Source of the DNA: Pseudophaeobacter profundi | GTDB taxonomy: Bacteria; Pseudomonadota; Alphaproteobacteria; Rhodobacterales; Rhodobacteraceae | Direction of reading: 5' to 3' | NCBI RefSeq assembly: GCF_029697505.1 | Contig: NZ_JARJEF010000001.1 | Span: 620,001 to 684,000 of the forward strand | Length of the DNA stretch: 64,000 bases | In this document: positions 25,538-32,689 of the stretch, piece after piece | How positions within the stretch are numbered: position 1 is the first letter of the stretch | How the letters are laid out: every line of letters begins with the position of its first letter | The notes under the pieces: generated by a model | Told to the model about the DNA's origin: nothing | The model's input: the letters and a program-made list of their open reading frames with translations, nothing else | Databases searched by the model: none | Position numbers and translations under genes: made by a program

Positions 25538-25744
25538 GGGTCAAGGGCAGCCTAGGCTGGCGCGCGCCAGCGCGCTTCACCCTTGAGGCGGGATGAGGCC
25601 CGTTATCCTCGCCAAGGCCCTCACTGGGCAGGGCTGCCCATTGAGGGCTTCTCAGCAAAAAAAAAGCGCCGCGCGATAGCGCGGCGCTGGGCCCAACGGA
25701 TCTGGGCCAATCTTTGATTGTCCCAGATTGGGCGGGAGTGCCCC
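25538..25744 (+). repeat. Structured intergenic element, copy 2
   Basis: This is the second of three related elements, between convergent genes (gap-like and the permease). It starts GGGTCAAGGG at 25538 and closes with CCCTTGAGGCGG near 25580. A 14-bp stem with one mismatch follows (25617-25630 with 25635-25648), ending in the fixed block GCTTCTCAGC (25647-25656). Next are a perfect 9-bp stem, GCGCCGCGC/GCGCGGCGC, the block GGGCCCAAC, and the closing GGGCGGGAGTGCCCC (25730-25744). The stems differ in sequence from copies 1 and 3 but occupy the same places. The 9-bp stem also acts as a terminator on the minus strand. Confidence 0.75.
25657..25687 (-). terminator. Rho-independent terminator of the permease operon (inside repeat copy 2)
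   Basis: Read on the minus strand, the perfect 9-bp stem at 25687-25679 and 25674-25666, with a four-base loop, is followed directly by nine Ts (25665-25657). This is a textbook intrinsic terminator about 80 bases downstream of the permease stop. It should end the puuE-uraD, allA, permease transcript. Confidence 0.85.
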
Positions 25745-25765
25745 GTTCAATCTGGCACCAGGGGA

Positions 25766-27193
25766 TTACTCTCCGGGCAGGCTACCGTCGCCATGACCGG
25801 CCATCCCACCTGAAACCTCTTCGGTGGCCTCATCCGCCAACTCGGCGGGCAGGATCAAATTCAGGACAATGGCAATCAGTGCGGCCGGCAGCAAGCCACT
25901 GGTCATCAGCACCTTCAGCGTACCGGGCAGATATTGCACCGCGCCCGGCTCTAGCTGCAGCCCCAGACCAACCGAAAGAGCGATGGCAAAGATCACCATA
26001 TTGCGCCGGTTCCAATCCACATCCGACAGCATCGAAATGCCCGCTGCAACAACCATGCCAAACATCACAATGACACCGCCGCCAAGCACCTCAATCGGGA
26101 TGGTGCGGATGATCGCGCCAACCTTTGGCACCAGACCGCAGAGGATCAGGAACAGGGCGCCAATGGTCACCACATGGCGGCTCATCACCCCGGTCATGGC
26201 AATCAGCCCGACGTTCTGGCTGAACGAGGTATTGGGCAAGCCGCCAAAGATCCCGGCCACCGCCGAGCCAAGGCCATCGGCATAGGTCGCACCAGCGATT
26301 TCCTTGTCTGTCGCCTCGCGCCCGGCGCCGCCACGGGTGATGCCGCTGACATCGCCAACCGTTTCAACCGCCGACACAAAGGCCATAAGGCAAAAGCCCA
26401 GGATCGCTGCAAAAGAGAACTCGAAACCATATTTGAACGGCACCGGCAGCGCAAAACCAGCGGCACGCGACCAACTGTTCCCGATCGCGTCAAACGTGAT
26501 CATGCCCATCAGCAGCGCATAGATATAGCCCACGATCAGCCCCAGCAGAACGGCCGAAACCGACAGCATGCCACGCGCAAAGAACTTCAGCGCAAGGGTG
26601 GCAAAGATCACCACCAAGGCTGCCGACCAATTCAACAAAGAGCCATATTCAGGCGTGCCAATCGCAGGCACCCCGCCGGCCGCATATTGAATGCCAACCT
26701 TGACCAGCGCCAGACCGATCATGGTCACCACCAGCCCTGTCACCAGCGGTGGCAGCGCAAAGCGGATCTTGCCGATCACCAGCCCCAGCATCCCATGAAA
26801 GATACCGCCAATCAGCACCCCGCCAAATAGCGCCGCCAGACCGTCAACACCCTTGCCCGCCACCAGCGGTATCATGATCGGCAAAAAGGCAAAGGACGTC
26901 CCCTGCACAATCGGCAGCGCCGCGCCCACAGGCCCCAGCGTCACAGTCTGCAACAGGGTCGCCACACCGGCAAAAAGCATCGACATCTGGATCAGATACA
27001 ACAGTTCCGGAAAATCCGGCGAGTTGGAGCCAAAGCCAAAGCCAGCCGCCCCCGCGACAATGATCGCGGGCGTCACGTTCGACACAAACATCGCCAGCAC
27101 ATGCTGGATGCCCAGCGGCACCGCCCGCGCCAGGGGCGGCGTGAAATTCGGATCCCGCAGCTGTGCCGGGCTCCCTATTGATCCATCAGCCAT
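25766..27193 (-). CDS. NCS2 family purine permease (xanthine/urate type)
   Basis: This 475-residue integral membrane protein of the nucleobase-cation symporter-2 family has about 12-14 hydrophobic segments. Family motifs are visible: PLGIQHVLAMFVSNVTPAII near the start, PIVQGTSFAFLP, and FVSAVETVGDVSGITRGG with the substrate-binding glutamate, then GGLPNTSFSQNVGLIAMTGV. It imports a purine base or urate with protons or sodium; the neighbouring purine genes favour xanthine or urate. I chose the ATG at 27193 (MADGSIGSP) after GAGGA. It is the last gene of the minus-strand purine operon and is followed by an intrinsic terminator. Confidence 0.9.
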   Translation of the reverse strand: MADGSIGSPAQLRDPNFTPPLARAVPLGIQHVLAMFVSNVTPAIIVAGAAGFGFGSNSPDFPELLYLIQMSMLFAGVATLLQTVTLGPVGAALPIVQGTSFAFLPIMIPLVAGKGVDGLAALFGGVLIGGIFHGMLGLVIGKIRFALPPLVTGLVVTMIGLALVKVGIQYAAGGVPAIGTPEYGSLLNWSAALVVIFATLALKFFARGMLSVSAVLLGLIVGYIYALLMGMITFDAIGNSWSRAAGFALPVPFKYGFEFSFAAILGFCLMAFVSAVETVGDVSGITRGGAGREATDKEIAGATYADGLGSAVAGIFGGLPNTSFSQNVGLIAMTGVMSRHVVTIGALFLILCGLVPKVGAIIRTIPIEVLGGGVIVMFGMVVAAGISMLSDVDWNRRNMVIFAIALSVGLGLQLEPGAVQYLPGTLKVLMTSGLLPAALIAIVLNLILPAELADEATEEVSGGMAGHGDGSLPGE

Positions 27194-27268
27194 TCTATTT
27201 TTCCTCGTTCTGTTGGTCATAGTGGAAACCACCACCTTCTGCCGGGCGGTTGGTTTCCGGGTCTGCAT

Positions 27269-27769
27269 CTATTCTCGGCGCGCCACCACATAGGGGGTGT
27301 CGAACCAATGTTCCTGCAGGTTGGCCCCCATACCGATCCGGTCCACTACCGCAAAGATTCCCGGCGCCTGCAGCGGGGTCAGCACCCCATGCCAGGTGCC
27401 ACGATGAAAGTTGATCGCCTGCCCTGGCTGGGTTTCAAAGGCCAGGGGTTGCCCCGGCCCGCCATCTACATCCGGCGCGACAATAACCAGAAAGCCATGT
27501 TCGCTCATCGGGATAAAGGCCTGACTGCCCTCGGGGTGACGTTCCATCATTGCCAGCGGCATCGGCAGGTCGCGTGGTTCAGCCTTGAACAGGCTGACCC
27601 CGGCGCGGCCATCCGCAAAATCCAGCTGGGCACGATCATGGTACCGCCCACAAAGCCCCTGATTGATCAGCTTGTCCGGCGCGCCAGTCACCTCCAGCAA
27701 ATCACCATAGGGGGCAAAGCCCCCGGCGCTGATCGGCTGTATCAGGATCCGGTCATCGGCGCGTGTCAT
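27269..27769 (-). CDS. allA: Ureidoglycolate lyase
   Basis: AllA cleaves (S)-ureidoglycolate to glyoxylate and urea, the last step of this pathway. The 166-residue cupin-like protein starts with the typical IQPISAGGFAPYGDLLE and contains VSLFKAEPRDLPMPLAMMERH, GSQAFIPM and the metal-region INFHRGTWHGVLTPL. It overlaps the stop of the upstream PuuE-UraD gene by four bases, so translation is coupled. The permease gene follows 75 bases later on the same strand. Confidence 0.92.
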   Translation of the reverse strand: MTRADDRILIQPISAGGFAPYGDLLEVTGAPDKLINQGLCGRYHDRAQLDFADGRAGVSLFKAEPRDLPMPLAMMERHPEGSQAFIPMSEHGFLVIVAPDVDGGPGQPLAFETQPGQAINFHRGTWHGVLTPLQAPGIFAVVDRIGMGANLQEHWFDTPYVVARRE

Positions 27770-29184
27770 GCGGGCACCAGATCGCGCAGGCGAAATTCGG
27801 CAATCCGTTCCACCTGCCTGCAGGCCTCGGAAAATTCTACCTCGCGGCTGTTGTCGATGCGCTGTTCAAAGGCCGCCAAGATCGACGCCTTGTCATAGTC
27901 GCGCACCGCAATGATGAAGGGAAACCCGTGTTTGTTGACATAGGCCTCATTCAGTTGGCCAAAGCGCGCCCGTTCAGCATCTGTCAGCGCATCCAGCCCG
28001 GCGCTGGCCTGCTCGGATGTGCTTTCTGCCGTCAGCCGTTTGGCCGCCGCCAGTTTGCCCGCCAGATCCGGGTGCGCGGTCAGCACCCCCAGGCGCTCCT
28101 CCTCGCTCGCGGACCGAAACATCCGGCACAGCGCATTATGCACCCCGCCCGCCGTATCATGCGCCGCCCCCAGCTCCAGCCCATGGGCGCGTTCGGCGAT
28201 CCAGGGAGAATGTTCAAAAACACCGCCAAAGACCTCGACAAACCGCGCCAAGTCCATCTGGCTGGGGCGTTCACGCCGCTGATGCGGATGCTGCTTGGCC
28301 CAATGCTCGGCAATCTCGATCCGGCGCGGGCACCAGACTCCGTCAAAGTCCTGGATATAGTCGATGAACTTCTTCAGGCCAGCGGCCTTGCCAGGACGTC
28401 CGATAAGACGGCAGTGCAGACCGATGTTCATCATCTTCGGCGCCCCTGCGGCGCCCTCAGCATAAAGCAGATCAAAACCATCCTTCAGATACTGAAAGAA
28501 CTGCTCTCCGGTGATATAACCCGGCGCTGTGGCAAAGCGCATGTCATTGGCCTCCAGCGTGTAAGGGATCACCAGCTGATCGCGCGCGCCAACCTCCAGC
28601 CAGTAGGGCAGGTCATCGTCGTAGGCATCCGACACATAGTCGAAACCTCCCTCTTCGGCCACCAGACGTACCGTGTTGCTGCTGCATCGCCCGGTGTACC
28701 AGCCACGCGGGCGAGAGCCGACAACTTCGGTATGCAGCCGGACGGCCTCTTTAATGGCGGCGCGTTCTTCCGCCTCGGGCATCTCTTTGTGTTCGACCCA
28801 TTTCAGACCGTGGCTGGCGATTTCCCAGCCTGCGGCCTTCATCGCGGCTACCTGATCGGGGGATCGTGCCAGCGCGGTGGCAACGCCATAAATGGTCAGC
28901 GGAATGTCAGCGCGGGTGAACATGTCATGCAGCCGCCAGAACCCAGCGCGCGCACCATATTCATAGATGGATTCCATGTTCCAGTGGCGCTGCCCCTCCC
29001 AGGGGGCCGCCCCGGCGATATCGGACAAAAACGCCTCAGAGGCGGCATCCCCATGCAACGTGCAATTCTCGCCGCCCTCTTCATAGTTCAGCACAAATTG
29101 CACCGCCACACGGGCGTCGCCCGGCCAGGCTGCATTCGGGGCCTGCGCCCCATAGCCAATCATATTGCGCGGATATCGGTTCAT
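27766..29184 (-). CDS. puuE: Bifunctional allantoinase (PuuE) / OHCU decarboxylase (UraD) fusion
   Basis: This protein of 472 residues joins two purine enzymes. Residues about 1-310 are a cofactor-independent, polysaccharide-deacetylase-like allantoinase that opens the allantoin ring. Motifs are YPRNMIGYGAQAPNAAWPG, NYEEGGENCTLHGD, EIASHGLKW and PRGWYTGRCSSNT. Residues about 320-472 are 2-oxo-4-hydroxy-4-carboxy-5-ureidoimidazoline decarboxylase, which makes S-allantoin: SQMDLARFVEVFGGVFEHSPW with its catalytic histidine, HPDLAGKLA, STSEQ and LNEAYVNKHGFPFIIAVR. The ATG at 29184 (MNRYPRN) is favoured over the longer frame. The two activities are consecutive in the pathway but in reversed order along the chain. 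Confidence 0.9.
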   Translation of the reverse strand: MNRYPRNMIGYGAQAPNAAWPGDARVAVQFVLNYEEGGENCTLHGDAASEAFLSDIAGAAPWEGQRHWNMESIYEYGARAGFWRLHDMFTRADIPLTIYGVATALARSPDQVAAMKAAGWEIASHGLKWVEHKEMPEAEERAAIKEAVRLHTEVVGSRPRGWYTGRCSSNTVRLVAEEGGFDYVSDAYDDDLPYWLEVGARDQLVIPYTLEANDMRFATAPGYITGEQFFQYLKDGFDLLYAEGAAGAPKMMNIGLHCRLIGRPGKAAGLKKFIDYIQDFDGVWCPRRIEIAEHWAKQHPHQRRERPSQMDLARFVEVFGGVFEHSPWIAERAHGLELGAAHDTAGGVHNALCRMFRSASEEERLGVLTAHPDLAGKLAAAKRLTAESTSEQASAGLDALTDAERARFGQLNEAYVNKHGFPFIIAVRDYDKASILAAFEQRIDNSREVEFSEACRQVERIAEFRLRDLVPA

Positions 29185-29381
29185 GGGCTGCGTCTCTCTC
29201 TTCACTTCTGGCCTGCAGCGACATGTGACACCCTGCAAAGCCCCTTGTCATTCCTTGCTATTGCAAAACAGGCGGCTTGGTTTTCAAATATTCCCGAATA
29301 CACTGTCAAAACGGGGGTGTTTGCAGCAGAAATGGAACTGGTGCAGGAAAAAGCAGCACTGCAACAAGGAGCAACGCCCAA

Positions 29382-29738
29382 ATGACCGGATACCTGACGA
29401 CACATGTTCTGGACACTGCCCGGGGCTGCCCCGCCGCCGACCTGCCCATCACCCTCTACCAGCTGCAGGGCGAGACGCGCAGCAAACTGGTAACAATGAC
29501 CACCAATGCAGACGGACGTACTGACAGCCCGATCCTGCCGCAAGACGCCTTTGCCTGCGGTACCTATGAGCTCGTGTTTGACGCGGGCAGCTACCTGCGC
29601 GCAACCGGCCAGGCTGATGCCGACCCGCTGTTCCTCGATCAGGTGCCGATCCGCTTCGGCATCAATGACGCCAGCGCACATTACCATGTACCGCTGCTGC
29701 TCTCGCCCTTTGGCTTTTCAACCTATCGCGGCAGCTGA
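29382..29738 (+). CDS. hiuH: 5-Hydroxyisourate hydrolase
   Basis: HiuH, a transthyretin-related protein, hydrolyses 5-hydroxyisourate to OHCU after urate oxidation. The 118-residue protein has the N-terminal YLTTHVLDTARGCPA with the catalytic histidine. The middle reads TNADGRTDSPI, then FGINDASAHYHVPLLLSPF, and it ends with the diagnostic C-terminal YRGS. AAGGAG precedes the ATG at 29382. It faces away from the PuuE-UraD gene across about 200 bases, so a shared control region is likely. Its substrate comes from PuuD and its product goes to the UraD domain. Confidence 0.94.
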   Translation: MTGYLTTHVLDTARGCPAADLPITLYQLQGETRSKLVTMTTNADGRTDSPILPQDAFACGTYELVFDAGSYLRATGQADADPLFLDQVPIRFGINDASAHYHVPLLLSPFGFSTYRGS

Positions 29739-29771
29739 CTGCCCGCACCCTCCGCCTGCCGTGTTGTGACC

Positions 29772-30044
29772 GGGTCAAGGGCGGCGCAGCCGCCGGGCCT
29801 CGCCCGGCTTGCCCTTGAGGCGGGCAGAACACAGATACACTCGCTCAGGCGTCTTCAGGGGCAGATCGCCCCCTGAAGCGCTTCTCAGCAAATTTCTTTC
29901 TTTTCGCCCAAGCTCCAACCGCACCAGACCCTGGGCCAAGGCAATACCAGCCTAGGCCAAACAGCGCCCTGCGCCGCGCAGCGGCGCCGGGCCCAACGCC
30001 GGGGTGGGCCCGCCAGGGCCTACAACCGGGGGCGGGAGCCCCCC
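29772..30044 (+). repeat. Structured intergenic element, copy 3
   Basis: This third and longest copy fills the 323-base gap between hiuH and the convergent LysR gene. It begins GGGTCAAGGGCGG and returns with CTTGCCCTTGAGGCGG by 29824. A 9-bp stem, CTTCAGGGG/CCCCTGAAG (29853-29861, 29870-29878), is followed by GCTTCTCAGC (29880-29889). An inserted stretch of about 75 bases is absent from the other copies. Then come GCGCCG/CGGCGC, GGGCCCAAC and the closing GGGCGGGAGCCCCCC (30030-30044). Confidence 0.75.
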
Positions 30045-30061
30045 TTTGACAAGCTTCCAGA

Positions 30062-31006
30062 TCAACCGGCAGCTTTTGTCGCCCCAAAGGCCAAAGCCTC
30101 AGCCGCGCGCACCGAGGCCCCCATCCGTTGGGTCATGAAATCCATGAACAGACGCGTTTTTGGATCCTGATGGCGACGATGAGTATAAAGACAGGCCATC
30201 TGCACGGAAACCGGCGGCGTCTCTTCTGCAACCGCCACCAGGGCACCAGAGGTCAAGTGCTCAGCCACTTCGAACACCGGCTTCAGCGCGATTCCCTCGC
30301 CCGCCAGCGCCCAATCGGTCAGAACATCGCCGTCATCACATTCATAGCGCCCCGAAACCGCAAATCGTTTTGGCCCCTCATCGCTTTGCAGCATCCACTG
30401 GAACTCGCTGGCGCCGGGATAGCGCAGGTTCAAACAGTTATGCGCCCCGCCAACCAGATCCGCACCACTGCGGGGGGCACCATGACGGTTGATATAACCG
30501 GGGGCCGCACAGAGCACCCGCTGGCAATCGGCAATCTTGCGAATGCGCAGGTTGCTATCCTCTGGCTGGCCAAGAAAGAACGCCAGATCCAGCCCCTCGG
30601 TAGTCAGGTCGACGCTGCGATCAGACATCCTTAGCCGCATCTTGATCTCTGGGTATTGTGCCAAAAATTCAGGCACTTCGGGTGCGACCAGCCGTCGTCC
30701 GGCACCAAGGGGGGCGGCCACAAACAGGCTGCCGCGCGGGGTATCCGTCAGATGCATGACCTGGGCCTCGGCCTGGGCCACGGTGTCCAGCACCGCAACC
30801 GCCCCGGCATAAAACGCCTGGCCTTGCTCGGTTGCAGTCAGATTGCGGGTGGTACGTTGGAACAAACGCACCCCAAGGTAGTCCTCCAACTGCGAAATCC
30901 GCGCCGAGGTGACCGCCGGAGAGACGCGCAGATCCCGCCCTGCCGCCGACATGGAGCCCAGTTCATAGACCCTTACAAAGGTTCGGATATTGTCGAGATA
31001 AGACAT
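30062..31006 (-). CDS. LysR family transcriptional regulator
   Basis: The 314-residue protein has the LysR N-terminal helix-turn-helix (LDNIRTFVRVYELGSMSAAG, then SPAVTSARISQLEDYLGVRLFQRTTRNL) and a C-terminal periplasmic-binding-like effector domain. It is divergent from puuD across about 200 bases, and LysR regulators often control the divergent neighbour. A dyad near 31114-31130 lies in that gap. Regulation of purine breakdown is therefore a reasonable inference, with an intermediate such as urate as possible effector, but nothing in the sequence proves it. Confidence 0.88.
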   Translation of the reverse strand: MSYLDNIRTFVRVYELGSMSAAGRDLRVSPAVTSARISQLEDYLGVRLFQRTTRNLTATEQGQAFYAGAVAVLDTVAQAEAQVMHLTDTPRGSLFVAAPLGAGRRLVAPEVPEFLAQYPEIKMRLRMSDRSVDLTTEGLDLAFFLGQPEDSNLRIRKIADCQRVLCAAPGYINRHGAPRSGADLVGGAHNCLNLRYPGASEFQWMLQSDEGPKRFAVSGRYECDDGDVLTDWALAGEGIALKPVFEVAEHLTSGALVAVAEETPPVSVQMACLYTHRRHQDPKTRLFMDFMTQRMGASVRAAEALAFGATKAAG

Positions 31007-31113
31007 ACGCCCCCAGTCATTTCATGCTCAATCATTGCGCCCGCCGGGCCCATATCCCACCGCGGCACCATTCTTCTTGTTTTTTTTGATACAGCTTGGA
31101 AGTTTACTGGAAT

Positions 31114-31130
31114 ACCGAATAAACTTCGGT
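31114..31130. promoter_or_regulatory. Candidate LysR operator upstream of puuD
   Basis: ACCGAA and TTCGGT (31114-31119 and 31125-31130) form a perfect dyad with a five-base centre, 74 bases before the puuD start and about 108 from the LysR start. It sits where a promoter -10 would be expected if TTGGAA at about 31097 is a -35 element, so binding could block or reposition polymerase. Confidence 0.45.
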
Positions 31131-31203
31131 TTGCCTAGGGTAGCCATTGGGGAAACCCCATCGCGTCACGGCGCAGACCAAATCGTAAGGCAGAGGGCAC
31201 GGC

Positions 31204-32436
31204 ATGTATGAAATTCTGATGATGTGGGATTGGCTGGGCTTTGCCATCCGCTGGCTGCATGTGATCACGGCCATGGCCTGGATCGGATCCTCCTTTTATT
31301 TCATCGCGCTGGACTTGGGGCTGCGCAAAAACCCGGATCTGCCCGTTGGTGCCCATGGCGAAGAATGGCAGGTGCATGGCGGCGGCTTTTATCACATCCG
31401 CAAGTATCTGGTGGCCCCGGCCGAAATGCCCGCACATCTGATCTGGTTCAAATGGGAGAGCTACAGCACTTGGCTATCGGGGTTTGCCCTTTTGATGGTG
31501 GTCTACTGGGTCGGCGGAGAACTTTACCTCATCGACCAGGCCAAAGCCGAGCTGAGCCTGTGGCAAGGCATTACCATCTCGGCCGCGACCCTGTCGATTG
31601 GCTGGCTGGTCTATGATCGCCTGTGCAAGACTGCCAGCCTGGCGGCGCGCCCCACCCTGCTGATGCTGCTGCTGTTTTGCTTGCTGGTGGCGATGGGATA
31701 TGGGCTCAACCAGGTCTTTACCGGCCGGGCGATGATGCTGCATCTAGGGGCCTTTACCGCCACCATCATGACGGCAAATGTATTCTTTATCATCATGCCC
31801 AATCAGCGCATCGTCGTGGCGGATCTGCAGGCCGGACGCACGCCGGATGCCAAGTACGGCAAGATTGCCAAACTGCGCTCGACCCATAACAACTATCTCA
31901 CCCTGCCAGTGATCTTCCTGATGCTATCAAACCACTACCCCCTGGCCTTTGCCAGCGATTACAACTGGTTGATTGCGGCACTGGTGTTCCTGATGGGGGT
32001 GACCATCCGCCATTACTTCAACACCAAACATGCGGGCACCGGCAATCCCACCTGGACATGGCTGGTGACCATCTTGTTGTTCCTTGCGGTCATCATCCTG
32101 TCCACCCTGGGGCTGGAACATGACAGCGAAGCCGAAGAGCAGGCGGCGCTGACCGGCACCGCACAGGTGATGGCCCAGGCCGAGGGCTTCGCAGAGGTAC
32201 ATGACATTGTGCTGGGCCGATGCAGCATGTGCCACGCGCGCGAACCCTTTTGGGATGGCATCCGCACCGCCCCAAAGGGGGTCTTGCTGGAAACCGAAGC
32301 AGACCTTGCCCGCCAGGCCGCAGCCGTGTTTTTGCATGCCGGAGTGACCGATGCGATGCCCCCTGCGAATATCACCTATATGGAGCCCGCAGATCGTGCC
32401 GCGATCCGCCGCTGGTTCAAGAACGCCCAAATGTAA
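31204..32436 (+). CDS. puuD: Membrane urate oxidase PuuD with cytochrome c domain
   Basis: PuuD oxidises urate to 5-hydroxyisourate at the inner membrane, passing electrons to a fused cytochrome c rather than to oxygen in solution. The 410-residue protein has about eight hydrophobic segments, beginning WLGFAIRWLHVITAMAWIG, with conserved FWE/KWESYSTW and NVFFIIMPNQRIVV regions. A C-terminal cytochrome c domain has the haem-binding CSMCH at 340-344 and the methionine region DAMPPANITYM. It is the cofactor-independent alternative to soluble uricase. It is divergent from a LysR regulator and completes the route urate, hydroxyisourate, OHCU, allantoin with HiuH and UraD. Confidence 0.92.
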   Translation: MYEILMMWDWLGFAIRWLHVITAMAWIGSSFYFIALDLGLRKNPDLPVGAHGEEWQVHGGGFYHIRKYLVAPAEMPAHLIWFKWESYSTWLSGFALLMVVYWVGGELYLIDQAKAELSLWQGITISAATLSIGWLVYDRLCKTASLAARPTLLMLLLFCLLVAMGYGLNQVFTGRAMMLHLGAFTATIMTANVFFIIMPNQRIVVADLQAGRTPDAKYGKIAKLRSTHNNYLTLPVIFLMLSNHYPLAFASDYNWLIAALVFLMGVTIRHYFNTKHAGTGNPTWTWLVTILLFLAVIILSTLGLEHDSEAEEQAALTGTAQVMAQAEGFAEVHDIVLGRCSMCHAREPFWDGIRTAPKGVLLETEADLARQAAAVFLHAGVTDAMPPANITYMEPADRAAIRRWFKNAQM

Positions 32437-32456
32437 TTGCTCCCTACGCTTTCCCG

Positions 32457-32527
32457 GCGGCGATAACTTGCCTGCCGCCACAGCCCCCACCAGGAGCGCA
32501 TAGGATCGCCACGCAAGTTATCGCCGC
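32457..32527. repeat. Perfect 15-bp inverted repeat with 41-base spacer
   Basis: GCGGCGATAACTTGC at 32457-32471 matches exactly, in reverse complement, GCAAGTTATCGCCGC at 32513-32527. The 41-base spacer has no internal pairing that I can see. It begins 21 bases after the puuD stop codon. It could be a large-loop transcription end, a protein-binding site, or the ends of a tiny 71-base insertion. Confidence 0.7.
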
Positions 32528-32689
32528 ATCGGCTGACTTTTCCGGCATCTGGCACCTGACCACTTTACCTTGTGCCCTGCTCTGCTAGTCTCTCCGGAAC
32601 ACCACGACGCTGCCCTTAATAGGTTGGTCTGCCCTGCAACCTTTGGGGAGGTGATCTGCGCCCGCCCCTGCACGCTGCCCGGAGTGCCC

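Noticed and set aside
27763..29385. 540-codon plus-strand frame opposite the PuuE-UraD gene
   Set aside because: The minus strand has two complete enzyme domains; the plus frame is a shadow.
2846..30044. The three intergenic elements as insertion sequences
   Set aside because: They contain no transposase frame, no matching terminal inverted repeats and no target duplications that I could see.
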